A DNA stretch of 64,000 nt, taken from the NCBI GenBank assembly GCA_963920635.1, contig OY987305.1, positions 20,856,876-20,920,875 of the forward strand, read 5' to 3'. Numbering within the stretch: position 1 is the stretch's first letter; every line of letters starts with the position of its first letter. This stretch comes from Pseudeuparius sepicola (Eukaryota; Arthropoda; Insecta; Coleoptera; Anthribidae). Below, piece after piece: positions 1-13,369 of the stretch. The translations under genes and the position numbers were made by a program. The notes under the pieces were generated by a model. It was given only the letters and a program-made list of their open reading frames with translations. It searched no databases and had not been told where the DNA came from.

Positions 1-1900
1 TTCAGGCACCGCCGGTATTATCAAAACTTAACATAAAAATCGCTGACTGCTGATTCCGCGACAAAATCAAAGTTTACCTAAAACCATCGATCGGTTCAAG
101 GCGACAGTCAGTCCGTACGAGTGCTAAAGAAAAGATCGACCAACCGGCGGGGCCAACCAGCAACCAGGTATTCCAGCTGCGATGACGCCTGCCCCTGCTG
201 TCTCTTCACAAAAGTAAGTGTCTTTCTCTGATTGTGTCAATTGTCAATTGTGTCAAGCTTTCTTAATCCTAAATAATAAATTAACCTATGTCAAATTAAG
301 GCCAATTGTTATTATTTGCTACGCTCCCAGTCACGGCTATCCAGGTCGTGACAATATTTAAGAAAACGCCACGAGAGACCCAACTATTTGGACACTGCCT
401 GTGGAAAATCATGCTGGAGAAACTCGAAACCCCAGGTTATAAGAAACTTATTGGTGCCAATGCCCCTATATAGTGATTTGCCCCGTTCCGGCCTAACAGG
501 AAGAACGGAAAACTGAGTTGTAAAGAAAGGTATATGGGGAGCGTTTTTAGATACGACTAATTTCATCTTAAGATCTGTAGGTACTATGAGATCTTTGCTG
601 CCCTCTAATATACTGCGATGCGAAGGAAATGCACCGTTAAAAGAGTATAAAGAGTTTATTAATTTGCCGTTTAAAATTGACCGATATTTGGGGCAAGGAA
701 AGGGTTTCTTATAGACAATGCACTTTTACATGGGTTTTGGCAAGTCTAAACTTTGCCGTAAGTAGGTATTTCTAGATATGCTTTTGCCGTTTAAAGCACA
801 TATATCTCGAACCTGCTTTTGTCGATATAGGTTATGTTACCTTAAATCTCTGCTTAATTGTCGCACAATTGTAGCTGAACGCATAAATTTTGTTTCAGGT
901 GTGAAGCACGCTAGCACTCTTCTCGCTTATACCACCAAGTAAAAAATATGGTTATCTACATTTCGAGAGAATTATTATTATTATTTAATAAGTATTTTTG
1001 GATACGATTTCACTCTAACACCTCGTGGGACAATTTGACATTATTATCTCAGATGACCTGGATAAAAGCAGTCTAAATCTTCGTTAAAATAATGTGTTAC
1101 TTTCTGTATACTTACTGTCTCATTATCCTTATACCTAGTATATGCAAAAAAAAAAATTTTATACAGGGTGTTATGGAAATAATGGTCACGGGAGATCAGC
1201 TAGAAGGAAGGTTTTTGGCAAGTATAATACGATGAAAAATTTTGTCGTCAGTAGGAGTTTCCAGTCAAGTTATATAATAATAATATTAAAAAAATTTGTA
1301 AAATGTGTTCTTTTATTTTATTTTCAATTATTCTCCGATAGCCCAGAAAACAAACTAGTTTTTGAGTTAACATTCAAAGTTTCGGTCTTTCCATATTAAG
1401 TATTTATGAGATGTTAAAGTTGCTTATAATTCATTATAAACTTGTGGCGAAAATCCCAATTAAAAATGAAATAAAAAATTCACCTGTTTTGGGAAATCCA
1501 ACGCCGTCGCAAAGAGAAATATTTCATACTGTACCTCCTATACGATGCAATTATGTTCTACTTCCACATCACCATCATGTGAGTGGATGTATTGTTTGGA
1601 AAAAAAATCTTGATTGGAGACTTTTTTATTTTAGCATAATACATGCAAAAAAATTTTCGTGTTTGTTCTGATTTACCCGCAAATGAGGTGGAAGAGAACA
1701 TCTCCTTGAATTTGAAACTTTTCCCTGTTTTATCCCAAAATAGGGCAAATCAAAACACAAAATATTGAAAAAAAAAATTAAATAATATCTTCAATACCAA
1801 ACAATGTAAAACTAGTGAATTTTTGAATTCGAATTGCGTTAGTTTATAGGTCTTTGATTGACGGTCACATGTTATTTCATAAACTTTATTTCTCAAAACG
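1..1900. other. AT-rich intergenic DNA; possible short first exon
   Basis: No recognisable protein-coding gene is visible. The only splice-like feature is a short open stretch from an ATG at 182 to 213 followed directly by gtaagt, which could be a first coding exon of a host gene, but no downstream exon could be linked. A run of A residues follows an ATG at 1142 and makes a spurious frame. Confidence 0.3.
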
Positions 1901-1944
1901 AAACAGATACTCTTATTGTAACAAAACCAAAATTAAAATTCTAC

Positions 1945-2384
1945 TTAATAAGGCATCTGCTGTAGCATATAAAATATAAATAAAAAAATTAAGTCATTAA
2001 AGTTTACATTAAATTTAAGATCTAATTTGCTATTATTGCTACTAGAGAGTGTCCCGACAATGTCTTCCCCTTTTATTTCTGAGATATCTGCAACATCTGG
2101 GTATACAAAATAATAACGAAAATCCCGTTTTGTATATTTGTTTCTCAAAAAATTAGCAACGAATATATTTGTATGCTTTTTTCTTTCAATTTGTCTAACA
2201 AAATACCTTTCTTCTTGGTATGCGGATTTTTAAAATGCTGTGCAACACCGACAATGTTATGTTTCTCGGCAGCCTGACGAAATGTAAAATTTCGATATCG
2301 TATATCATCAATAGCATCTTGAATTGTTTGCTTCTTATAGTCTCTATGGGGACACCTAACTGATTTCTTGTAGTTTAGTGGCAT
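1945..2384 (-). pseudogene. Tigger/pogo transposase N-terminal HTH remnant
   Basis: The reverse-strand frame starting at 2384 (79 codons) opens with a basic stretch and a region resembling the psq/pogo-type helix-turn-helix at the start of Tigger transposases: basic N terminus, then QTIQDAIDDI and FRQAAEKHNI, the usual spacing of helix residues. The recognition helix is followed by unrelated sequence, and the adjoining frame (1945-2148) carries only a weak possible continuation. No catalytic DDE domain is nearby. I read this as a 5' fragment of a dead DNA transposon; a domesticated psq gene exon is possible but less likely because nothing links to it. Confidence 0.4.
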
Positions 2385-2399
2385 GTTCTGGCGTTTTTC

Positions 2400-4312
2400 T
2401 CATTTACCATTTACCCAATTTAACCTAAAATGTTGCATCATTACAAAAACATAATATATAAGATTGTTCATTTTTCGCATTTTCTAAATTTTTCTTTATT
2501 TAAGGAGAGATTAATAAATCTTCTTTGAATTGGATACTTACAAAAATAAAGTCTAAGCTTTCCCACTTCTTGCCAACAACAGCTAACAAGTTTTTAGGAC
2601 ACAGGAGCAGGACACTGGGCACCGAAATCAGCTGTTCCCACGATACATCGTGGCTGTTGAATGTCAAATTCAAATTCGTGTGAAGGTGAAGTGGTTGCAG
2701 GTAATTCTCACTTCTTCTTCTTCTCTAGTCAAAAGTATTTGGCCACTTACTATAACATTTATTTTTTGAAAAACATGTTCTTGATATTATTAAACATAGT
2801 TTTTAGCTTTTCACTCGGTTCTGTTCTTATTTGAACCTATGTTCGGATTAACCCCTTCAGGATTCCTTATTTTTAGATTAGGTGACATGACTATACTTTT
2901 GGTAAAAAAAAAACCAACCGGGTTTAAAATAAAATTGTTTTTTGGATTTAAAAAAAGGTCTATACAGGGTTAACTATCACTTAGTACAAAAAAATTTACC
3001 ACGTGCGCTGGGTGGCTTAAGAAAACATAGAAAAATATTTTTAGATTCTTTTTGTGATCTTTAAAAAAAAGATAAAAACCCCAATTTTCCCTGTAAATCT
3101 CCGCCTTATCCAATATGGCTTCGGAACTTCCTGTCAGCTGGAAGTGATTTTCCGAGGTGTTGCCGTTGTTTTAGGAAGGATGAAAGGATTCTGCTTACCT
3201 TACTTTGAAATTAGAAAACAGAAAACAGGATATAAATCCCGAGTCCCGAGCTCGGTCCCGAGGCTAGGTAATCCTGAATCTCTAGGCGTTTTTTATTTTA
3301 GCATTTTCACATAGCAGCACCAAGAAATTACAAAACTATACATACACATTTCTCGCCTCGCGAAACCACGAAAATTTCGTAGAGAGGACGGACTGACAGA
3401 CGTAAAAACTGGACACAACACAGTAGAGGTAAAAATAATTTTAATAAGAAAACTTATTGAAAATCTATCTAAACTGAACAAAAATAATTCTGTGATTTCT
3501 TAATGCCGGCGTTATTGAACTGAACGCTTTGCAAAACAAAGAACGTCGATGTGTATCGAATAGACGCATAGTTTTGTCGACGTCGCATCTCTACGCATCT
3601 CTCCGCCTCAGACTAGTTGCTGGTCTGGTTGCCTGCAACCTGCAAGACAAGGCAGGGTACCGCGTGAATCATCCTATTTCGTCCGATGTTTACCTACTTG
3701 ACGTTTCCCTGCGTCCCTCCGAATTTTCGGCGATATTTTCCCGTCTTTGAGTACTTTGGTGTGTTTTAAAGCTATTTTGCAATTAATTGAACGCCAGGCT
3801 TTTTACTAGTGCACTAGGACCGCAACATTACAGGTTAGAAGGGCTAAAATTAGTAGGTACCTATTAGTAGGTAGCTATGTGAAATAGTGAAACATGTTTT
3901 TGGGCGTGCGACCAACAGATTTAGAAAATGAATGTTGTGTAGTGTTGTGTGACTTTTAATGTAAAAAAAACAAGAAAACAGAAAATGGTGCAATATGCAA
4001 TCCTGGAAATGTCAGTAAGATAGGTGTTTCATAGGCATTCTACATGTTCCTTAGAAAGTAATCGTTCTCAAAAGAAAATCGAAATTTTGTGGTGGATCCT
4101 CGGATAAATTGATAGGCGTGGCAACGCCGCGCTATTTCACTGAGAAGCTATCGAGCTTCTGAATTGATCCAATGTGTACTTTACTGAAAATAAACCATAA
4201 CTAAGATGTCCAGGAAGTGTTATTTATTTACAAAAAAATTAACACTAACGATGATGGAATGTAATACAAAATACAAAATACCACTGATGAAATTCGCAGA
4301 AAAGTAAGAATA
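2400..4312. other. Intergenic, no gene seen
   Basis: Frames here are short and of low-complexity composition with no family resemblance. The stretch around 3540-3750 is less AT-rich than its surroundings but shows no clear exon structure. Confidence 0.4.
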
Positions 4313-4620
4313 TACAATGTGTCCAGGATAAGAATGAACAGCATGGGGATCTTGCAAACGGTGAAAGATAGAACAACGGTTAAATGGGGAAAAAGTTGCG
4401 CAATTTTGAGGTCAATAAAGTGGTACAAACAATATCTTTTTTCGTTTTTGAGTTATTTTGAAAAAAGTTAAATTTTGCGTTTTCGATTTTACTATTTTTT
4501 ATGAAGTTGTTATCACAGATAGGAAAAAACAAAATCACTTTCTTGTGGCACCTTTTAACGGGCTTTAAAACAACATTTCGTTTTTGAGCAAGATTCATTC
4601 TTATCCGGGACACATTGTAT
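4313..4620. mobile_element. MITE with ~26-bp TIRs
   Basis: The sequence starts tacaatgtgtccaggataag and ends with its imperfect reverse complement (cttatccgggacacattgta), giving terminal inverted repeats of about 26 bp around a 0.3-kb AT-rich core. TA flanks fit a Tc1/mariner-type target. Internal segments recur near 21985-22075 and 38270-38475, so this is a dispersed family. Noncoding. Confidence 0.6.
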
Positions 4621-4949
4621 ATCTTTCATATAATTAATAATAATTATTGCTTATAGTAGGTATGAGTTGCAACCCAGCAAAAGTTAATGAATGATCACAG
4701 TTCAAACATTTCAGTTTTAATTAATCTTTGGCTGAATAAAACTTATTAGGTTATTTTTACAAGCTTTTTTCTAAGTATAATAGAATTGTGTTTTTCGCAT
4801 TCAAAACGATAAACAGGGTATTATATGAGGTGTCTGAAATAAAGTCCGAATATATCCTTAGTTTTTTTAAAAAAAGACAAGCTTGAAACCAGGATGATGC
4901 AGTTTTTTCTGGGGAATCCGAATCTAGCTTCAGAATTGATATACAGGGT

Positions 4950-5470
4950 GTTCTCGAAAAGTTAAGGACAAAAGTACAGGGTGTCTGTTTAAGAAGGGCC
5001 ACTCGAAAAAATCTTGACAAATATGCATTCTGAGAACTTTATTTGAAAGAAAAAATTCTTGAGATCCATGGCCTAATTGCCGAAACTTGTTTGGCATGTA
5101 ACTTTTTTGTTTCAAGAGTTACCGAAAAAATTTCTTAATGAAATTTGTGGGCAAAACTGATTGCTATAAACCTAGTTTATCAGAATTTGGAAAAATACCA
5201 TGGTTCGTTGTGTGCTCTCTTAACACTTAAAAAAATGTAGTATGTTGGGAAAAAATACCTAAAACATGAATGTACATAATTCGAGGCCTCGGCTCGCTAC
5301 AATAAAATGGGCACATTTTTTCGGTGGGTATTAAGAGAGCACCCACCAAACCGTGGCATTGTTTTAAATTCTGATATCTGATAACGTAGGCTTAAAGCAA
5401 TTATTAGTTTTGCCCACAAATGTCATTGGGAAAAAAATTTCGGTAACTCTTGAAACAAAAAAGTTACAAA
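4950..5470. repeat. Fold-back repeat with tacagggtgt-type end
   Basis: Sequence at about 5052-5240 reappears as an imperfect reverse complement at about 5316-5468; matching blocks include the segment around ttgtgggcaaaactgattgc and the run ending gagagcac. A cagggtgtctgtttaagaag-like end at 4978 recurs near 61875. Related sequence is also seen at 62040-62130. Noncoding MITE-like family. Confidence 0.55.
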
Positions 5471-5569
5471 CCGAAGAAATTTCAGCAGCTTTCGGGTTTT
5501 TCGAAAATATCTCTGAAAGTAGGCCATGGATCTCAAATGTTACACAAAGTTACTTTATCAAAAAATCAA

Positions 5570-8200
5570 TCATTTAATTCAAATGTAGTTCTCGGAAAAG
5601 TAAATTGAAAGATTTATTGGGGGATTTGTTGAGCGAAAATTGTTATTTGTAAAACAGGCTGTATTGTGTTTAGGCGCTTGTAAGCCTGCCGTGGTTTCAG
5701 CATGGCCACAACTGGGCAGTCCTCAAGTTGGTGGCGCTCCGAGATCGGTACTTGTTGACATTTAGGTGTCAGAGTTATTTGCTTTTGCATAGAAAAAACA
5801 GTAGGTATGCATTTTTATAGATGTCTGCATTATTTTATCGCCTTAGTGATGTGGAACCCTTCGATTGATTCGTTAATATGAGCGCGCAAACAGCCACAAC
5901 GAAACTTCAGAATGTATTGAATTTAGGTTTTAAATTAAAAATAAGAAAGTGCACTGTTGCAAAAAAAATCTTGAAACCCCTGCCAGATTTCCTGGATGGA
6001 CCCATGCGTGCAAAATGCGACGCAAACCCCCCACAATAATAATAGATAATGCCGTTCCTGGTCGGTGAATTTAAGCTACCGACGCGACGGTAAAACGCAG
6101 GCGGGGCGTAAAGTGTGAAGCAAGGCAGGGGTTTTCAAATATGTATATTATATCAATCCAGACATGGCGGCCTTATTACGCATTTGGCGAACTGTAAAAA
6201 CATTGTGCGGGCGCGTCGAACTGTTCACTGTGAACCGAATTTCCATTGTTGCCTTGATCCTTGCGACACCTCTTATCCTCTGCCCCAACGTCAGTGGCGA
6301 GGGCGGACATTTTGCATCTGGGTTTCAAAATTATTACTATAATAATAAAAATAAAATGAGCAAACATAAGATAACAATATAAAGAAAATTTAGATGAGGA
6401 ATCACCAACTGATTTCTCCTCATAACTGTTAGAAATTATCGAAGAAAATCTACTCAGAAAAATGACCTACATTAAAACACAGACATCGAAGGGCTTGGCA
6501 TCTCCTAAGTTAATTTAATAAGGTAAAAAAGAGGTACCTACCTACTATCGAGATGAATAAAGTTCCACATCCAGTGTTGTTCAGGTAAAATAACATACGC
6601 CTAAAAATTAGATATCAAATACCAAATCACAGGCGCCTACTAGAAAAACATTTTGTTCACATTCTTCTTTTTTTTTTCAAATAATTTTAAAATGGCAAGG
6701 AAGATATTATTTCAAAATTGATTATTTTTAATTATTATTTTTATGTAATGAAAAATATTTAAAATACAGAGTAATTAAATACAATTGCTACATAAGACCG
6801 ACAATAATCAACAATATTAACAAAAAAAAGTTTTTTGAGTAGGCAACTGTGATTTGGTATTTGACATCTTCTTAAACAATTTTGGAAAATAGGAGTAGTT
6901 CACTCTTTACCTAATTTCAAAATTTCAAATTTTTGAACACCCCGTGTAAAAAATTAATATTTTCTCAACATGAATCTTGATTTCGGAGGAAGCAAAAACT
7001 TTTATCAAAAGTAGCTCTTTTGCGTCTATTTTAAGAAAAAAAGTTCATATGAACATATTTACTTAAGGGTTTCCTGTTTGAGATACAGGGTGTTGAAATT
7101 TCCAGAAAAATATCGAAATAACTTTTCTGTAAATGAATCAATCGAAGCCAAACTTGGTAGTCGCTAGCCTAAATTGTAGTACACTACCCTTCTGCAGCAG
7201 CTGCCAGTGGCGTACTTACGAGGGATCGACTATATTTACTTTAGTAATAGGTACAACATTTTATTGAAGTTTTGGATAGAATATTAAATTCTCTACAAAA
7301 AATCTATCATGATTTCACAGAAAAATTGAGTTTTGCGATGGAATTAAGTTAAATTAAATGAAATTTATTACAAAATAGTAACCTCCTGGTAAACCAGGAG
7401 TAATATTAATGCGTGCGGTGAAAACGTTTTTATTCAATTTACTAATCTAATGAAAAAGTGCAAGAAAAGCGCCATCTTCATTTATTAAAAAAATCGGTTA
7501 TTTAGCGAGAACTTTTTTGTTTAAAATTCAACTGCCATTTTCTTGGCGGCAATCAATTCTTTGGAAAAATCTAAACAAGTTTCGTTTTGAACCATCAAAT
7601 TATCTTAAAAATTACCAAGATAATCGCTCGTAACCTCTTAACCGGGACGCCCTTTACCTACTAGATTCATAATCTATTTAAAAAAATTGTACTCATTTTC
7701 CAAGTGCGGACTCAAGGAGAATCTAGTGTCCATAAATCAACTCCTCGGTCAACTCATTATGGCAAGCCTCAGGGTTCTATCTTTTCTGCCTATTAGTTAG
7801 AATAGAAAATCAATTATTGCTTGCTTTAATTTTTGAATATGCTTTCAAATAAAATAAAACAAAACTGGCAACACTGTACAACAGTAAACGGTGAACGGTG
7901 GTGCATGGCTGCGTGCGCCATGGATTAGGAGAATAGGATTCCCAGAGTCTCTTTTATGAATATATAGATTAGTACTAATTTGTATTTAAAGATTTAATTT
8001 TTATTATTATGAAAGGTTCAGTTAGGCAAGTGGCGCGAAGAAATCTTTTACCATACCTACTGAAAATTCTAAAGGTGTCGTCAGGCCAGGCGAAGAATGT
8101 GTAGGAATATATCCGTAATAATAAGAAATGAAATAAGTAGAAAAGGAATATTCAGCTATTATTATAATTAATAAGGATGTAAGATTAGCGAGTGTAAATG
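5570..8200. other. Intergenic, MITE fragments only
   Basis: AT-rich sequence without a credible gene. A tacagggtgttgaaatttcc MITE end lies near 7083. Around 6060-6310 the composition is less AT-rich and three overlapping frames arise, none with a recognisable domain. Confidence 0.4.
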
Positions 8201-8571
8201 TAATAATTACAAGAAAAGGTGATAATGGGCAAACACTCAAAGTTAACAAAAAGAAAAAAACTAGTAACCGCATACACGTGTTTCATGCTATTTGGCAATC
8301 ATCAGTACGGTGTAACATTTAGCAACCTCCGTGGCGATGTTAGTACAAGCCCCAAAATAGGGGATGTGCTGACTGAAGCTGCAAATGTGCTGTTGGCACC
8401 TGCCTGGACTTCATTTGTTGCTTCCCAAATCATGCCTATATTTTGATTTGGTTAATGTTACACCGTACTGATGATTGCCAAATAGCATGAAACACGTGTA
8501 TGCGGTTACTAGTTTTTTCTTTTTGTTAACTTTGAGTGTTTGCCCATTATCACCTTTTCTTGTAATTATTA
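8201..8571. repeat. Inverted repeat, 117-bp arms
   Basis: Arms at 8201-8318 and 8455-8571 are almost perfect reverse complements and flank a 136-bp loop. This is the layout of a MITE or fold-back element. Open frames spanning it are by-products of the repeat. Confidence 0.75.
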
Positions 8572-8589
8572 TAATTAATATTTAATATT

Positions 8590-9720
8590 CAGTTCAACAT
8601 AAACCTGTTTCAGTTTTTTATTAAAAATCATTTAAAAATAGTAGGTTTTTTAAAACCTTAAATATATTTCAACTTCAACAGCCATTGGTCTAACCCCTCC
8701 AGGGTCGGCTCAAGGCGGGTGCGAACGGTGCGTATTTCAAAGGGCGGGGCCGGAACCATTTCAGAATTTGAAAATATTTACTGCAGCTTGAAAATCTGAA
8801 GATATTCGGATTTCCTAAGACTAATTTTAAGTAATTTTCCTTAACATTTCTAAAAAATGTCGCCTAAGGCGCATTTTACAGAATTATTTTAAATGCACTG
8901 TTTAAAAGAAATTCACAAATATTGTCCCTCCCCACCCGGAATTAATTTCTATATAAGTACGTCACTAAAGTGATATAAATTCATCGCCCAGGCCTACTTT
9001 TTGAAAAAGTGACATGCAAAAAAATATACCTACCATTCTAGTGGCGTATCAATTTGTTCTTATTGGATTAAATAATGCCTTGCCGGTGCCCCGCACTTTC
9101 ATCCGTCACCCAGCTCTACAAAATCTTGAGCCGATCCTGAACCCCCCCCCCCCAAATTCGCTAGATACGGCCCAGAGAGCAGCCACTGATCAAATTATGA
9201 GGATAAAATGCTACCCAAATGAACTGGTGTGAACTTTCCTTTCTGGTATCTTTAGAACACCCATTAGGGCCCGACAACGCCATCTATTTTTTCCGTTTTT
9301 TATTAAATGCGGTGGCCAAACCTCTCCCCCTTATCTATGATCCCTTACGTGGATACTTTTTACGCTGCGAATTTTGCTTTGTCGTCGAATCGCTCATACC
9401 ACTTAACCCCCTCCCCCTATTGGCTACGTCACTGCCGACCAGAGTTGTCATCCATGAGACTATACAGGTGTTTCTTTAATAACACCTAGCACAATAGCGC
9501 GGCGGCTTTGAAACGAACAGAAGCCCGGATGGATCGCTGCAGTTCGCACGAAAAGTTTCGATTTTTAAGAGATATATAGGTACCGTGCGCTTGCTTGACC
9601 ACCAGGACTTCCAATGCACACTCAGCAAACGCCGATAATGCTCCCAAAAAGTTGACCGTCTTGAATGTATAAACAACAAATCGTCGACAATGTTCATTAG
9701 ATTTCACTTTTACAATACGC
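8590..9720. other. Intergenic, C-rich patches
   Basis: No gene recognised. Short overlapping frames between 9014 and 9707 lack domain similarity; a poly-C tract sits near 9143. Confidence 0.35.
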
Positions 9721-9890
9721 AGTGATGTAATGTATCGAGATACATGTATCTAGATACTGTATCTAGATACTTTTTATGTACCTAGATACATATCTAGATA
9801 CTTACAAAAATCGGGATCTGCTTTAGTATCTAGATACTTTTCAAAGTATCTAGATACTTAAGATACTAGATACATTTTTTAGCCAAGATG
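9721..9890. repeat. gtatctagatac short tandem/palindromic repeat
   Basis: About ten irregular copies of the palindromic unit atctagatac(tt) occur in 170 bp. It can form many alternative hairpins. No coding content. Confidence 0.75.
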
Positions 9891-9899
9891 CCAAGACGT

Positions 9900-10480
9900 A
9901 TATTAATAATATATTTAGTTTTAAAAAATAAACAATACAAATAATAAAATGGGGTGTGATGTGTGATTTAGTGATTTTTTAAAATACTATACATAAAGTA
10001 CCTACTCAGTGCTCACTTTGGAGTGACGTACACGGTAAACTACTAACCCACAACTTGTTTTGCTTAGTCACAATCTAAACTTCGCATTCGTTTAAACAAT
10101 GCTACTTTACCTACACACACACACACACTTGTTTCATAAAAATTCTGAAACTTTTATCTCCACAAGTTTATGAGCACATTGCTTGAAAATGAGTACACTC
10201 TGGACGGGAAAGATATTATGGGAAAGAAAAAGATGATGTTGCCATACAAAAATTTTCTACAATAGCCATCAAAAGCTTTCCGGGAATGTGGAATAATCAC
10301 CTAGTTGCGACACCTGACCGTAATGAATTGAAATATACACGGTGTTCCAGTTTGTTTAGGAGAAACTTTCGCAGGTGATAGAAAAAGGCATTTTAAGGTG
10401 ACTTGCTCGTATAAACATATACGTATATAGGTTGTAAAGTTCTTTGTTTCTGAGATACAACCACACGAGATGTTATGTAT
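9900..10480. other. Intergenic, no gene seen
   Basis: AT-rich sequence with a short AC microsatellite near 10113. No family resemblance. Confidence 0.4.
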
Positions 10481-11124
10481 GGAGGGACATAACAATGTAT
10501 AATACCAAGTTTCTAAATATAGACCAGTGGCAGAGATACTTGCAATCAGTAGGTACCACTAATTTGATAAAAAAATTTAGTACAGGCCTAAACAGAATAA
10601 AAAAGAATATCATTTTTAGACGGATGATTCAATTTAGAACAAAAAGTGCCTCTCGACATTTTTTCATATAAAAGTTTTCATATAAAAGTGTGACCAAAAA
10701 CTGGAAAATGTATTTTTTTGCCATGCAAATTACTTGGTTTTTGAAAAAGATAATTTTAGCAATTTTTCCAGTGGTGTTGACGTGGGATTAATTTTCAAAT
10801 ATTATGTAAATTAATTTATCTAAATCATTTAACAATATGTTGTGGCGTATGTCTACGCCACTGGAAAAATTTCTAAAATTATTTTTACAAATTATTTCAT
10901 CGCAAAAATTGATGCAAAAATTGCCGCGAAACAGTGACATACATAATATATGAAAAAATGTCGAGAGGCACTGTTCGAAATTGAATCCGCCGTCTAAAAA
11001 TGATATATTTTTATTTTCTTCAGACCTGTACTACATTTTTTTATCAAATTAGTGATACCGATTAAGCGTATCTCCAGCACTGGTTAATTTAGAAACTTGG
11101 TATTATACATTGTTATGTCCATCC
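10481..11124. repeat. Fold-back element, ~180-bp arms
   Basis: Left arm about 10481-10671 and right arm about 10947-11124 are imperfect reverse complements; shared blocks include the segment around cctctcgacattttttcata. The 275-bp centre is AT-rich. Noncoding MITE/fold-back. Confidence 0.65.
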
Positions 11125-11129
11125 AATAC

Positions 11130-11960
11130 ACATATATATGTTTATAAAACTAAAAAATTAAAATATATTTTTTCAAAATTTGTAACGCTCTATAGCGAAA
11201 CGAAGTACTTTACGACCTATGTTTTATAAGCAACCCGCCCTTGTCCTAAATAACATTCCTAAGGAACACTCTGTATACAGCGTGTAACTTAAGTACGTTA
11301 AAATACTTCAGGGAGGTGATCTTCAGCCATAATGCTAAGAAAAAAGTTAATATAAACATTTATCCAAAAATTCTTCGTTTTCCATATAATTCCATTAAAA
11401 TTCTTTAAAAAAATCGTCTTTCCTCATAACTTTCTTACGTGTAGAGCTTTTTTAATCATATTTGGTACACAGTGTACTTGGATATAACCTTTTTAAATGT
11501 TTCATTTTCAAGGTCGAAATTTAACCAGTGACGGAGATATGGGTAAGTCGTTCGACAAATTTAATAAAAAAATAATACGGCCCTGTACCAAAGTAAAGTG
11601 GGTATCAGTTTCGTAAAAAGCCGATTTTTGGCGTACCTGACGGGAAACCTCCAACCTCCGGCCCGTCAAGATTTGAAAGTTAAAGAAACCTCATACACGG
11701 CAGTCTCGAAAAAATCCGTCCGAGAAGCCTCTTGCGTTTTTTTTTCTTATTTCTCGATTTTTCAGGGGGACCGGAGACGTCCGAACCTGACCTGAAAACT
11801 TTGAGGAAGCTTTAAAAATTCCGACGAAAAAGGGCAATTTCTGACAATCTCGCGACATTTTCGGAATAATTTATATCTATTCGTAATAATTAATAATAAC
11901 TAAATAAATTGAATGAACTCGATGAATTAATCGATTCGTAATTAATAATTAATAATTCTC
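11130..11960. other. Intergenic, no gene seen
   Basis: A 65-codon frame at 11598 has no recognisable domain. Otherwise AT-rich repeat-derived sequence. Confidence 0.35.
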
Positions 11961-11963
11961 AAG

Positions 11964-12876
11964 TGATGAAAATTCCATTACCAGACAAAAAGAAACGAAA
12001 TGTAAAGATATTAGATGATTTCTTCTCATTAAAAACGAAATGCACAATTCAAGATTTTGCAAAATTTATTGGTAAATCCAATTTTATAAGTACACTAAAT
12101 TATTTGAAAGAGAAAATTTTCTAACCCTGAGAAAATTCCAAGGAAATTTTAATTCTTCTATGAATATTTAAAATAATCTAGTCAGAAATATATTGTCTTT
12201 TCTTGTAAACAATCTAAGCGTAATTTATTCTAATTTGAATTTTTCTCTCCTAATAAAATTACTACCCAAAATTAAAATTAAATTTAACATCATAGATTGT
12301 ACTATTTGTACAACTCTGCTCAATTTATATATTGGCCTCTCTACTTTTTTACACCTTTTACCTTTTTCATTATTGTGTGACTTTTTATTAATTCTGACTT
12401 TATCAAATCAAATTGATATTTTTAACCCCACATACAATCGTTTTGCAATTATTTTTACATTAAGACTAATATTGTTCTCTCTTTGGTAAGTTCTGATTCT
12501 ATATTAGTTTTAATTTATCAATTTTGTATATTTCTTTAATTTATTTTAGCCTCATGAAGCAAATATATTTTGCGAAAGCTTGCAAAAGATAGAATTGTAA
12601 TTTTTTAAAGAACTGTCCTAAACCGAAGAACCATCCTTCAATTACAAATCTAGTCAGAGTCTTTCAATGGTGGCAAGATCATATTCTATTCGCTCAGAAT
12701 ATCACATGGTTTTTGGTCTGGCACAGAAAGATAATTTACATAAATTACTTATTATAGAGTTGTTGGCAACCTTCTTTGGAATAAGATGTTTTGGAAAAAA
12801 TCTTTCAAATTACATTATTTTATGCAGAATTGATAACAGCACTGCGATTTCAGATATAATTAGAAAACCTTTGTAG
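11964..12876 (+). pseudogene. DIRS-like retrotransposon remnant (RT C-terminal/RNase H region)
   Basis: From about 11964 the + frame reads like the end of a DIRS-type reverse transcriptase: IPLPDKKKRN, then KCTIQDFAKFIG, the conserved segment just after the polymerase fingers/palm in DIRS elements. The frame continues through EKIF, a stop, and GNFNSSM up to 12186, is interrupted by a separate insertion, and resumes at 12659 with FQWWQDHI, then LLIIELLATFFGIRCFGKNL and ILCRIDNSTAISDI, which match an RNase H core including the catalytic-type D before NSTAIS. The piece has internal stops and frame changes and lacks the tyrosine recombinase and the 5' RT motifs. The family call rests on motif memory; the two halves fitting together across the insertion supports it. 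Confidence 0.65.
12187..12658. mobile_element. Insertion with 12-bp target duplication (Penelope-like or other retroelement)
   Basis: The words at 12175-12186 and 12647-12658 are identical 12-mers (AATCTAGTCAGA), flanking 460 bp that splits the DIRS-like frame; removing it rejoins the RNase H region. The insert has no credible protein. Near its 3' side, 12551-12577, are ctcatga, a small GCAAA/TTTGC stem and gaaa, an arrangement resembling the hammerhead-like ends known from Penelope-like elements. The long irregular target duplication and lack of TIRs favour a retroelement over a DNA transposon. Confidence 0.6.
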
Positions 12877-12992
12877 ACAAGGTAGTATCGATTTTCTTTT
12901 GTTCTATAATCGGATTTTCAAAATACCTGCAATGAGTTTTGTTGCTCTTTAAATATCTACAATATTCTATATTTATAGACTATGCCGGAATA

Positions 12993-13344
12993 TAATCATA
13001 AGATTAAATGAACTTACCTTAGTGAAGTTCAATCTAAACTATATGAAGGCCTCGCCGTAATAAATAACACCGACCCAAATATATAATATTAATAAAAAAA
13101 TTATGTTTGAATCATATTTGCCCTAGTCCATTAAATGCAACAAAACAATAACATACTTCGAATCGACTGACACAGACACAGAGAAGGAGCACGTAGAATG
13201 GCAATAGTAACTCTTAGTAGTAGTAACATATTTGTTTGCTTTGAATACGGAGAAAGGTTACTTTAATATACTATATTCATTTCGACGAGGCCTTCATATG
13301 TATAATCAGATTGGACTTCACTAATGTATAAGTTCGTTTAATCT
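12993..13344. repeat. MITE with ~60-bp inverted ends
   Basis: 12993-13056 and 13282-13344 are imperfect reverse complements sharing the block atgaaggcctcg/cgaggccttcat. Noncoding. Confidence 0.55.
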
Positions 13345-13369
13345 TAGAATATTACTAAGTATAATATGT

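Noticed and set aside
1142..1399. 85-codon frame on the + strand
   Set aside because: Starts in a poly-A tract, low-complexity composition, no family resemblance.
8219..8446. 75-codon frame with ATG
   Set aside because: Spans one arm and the loop of an inverted repeat; no domain.
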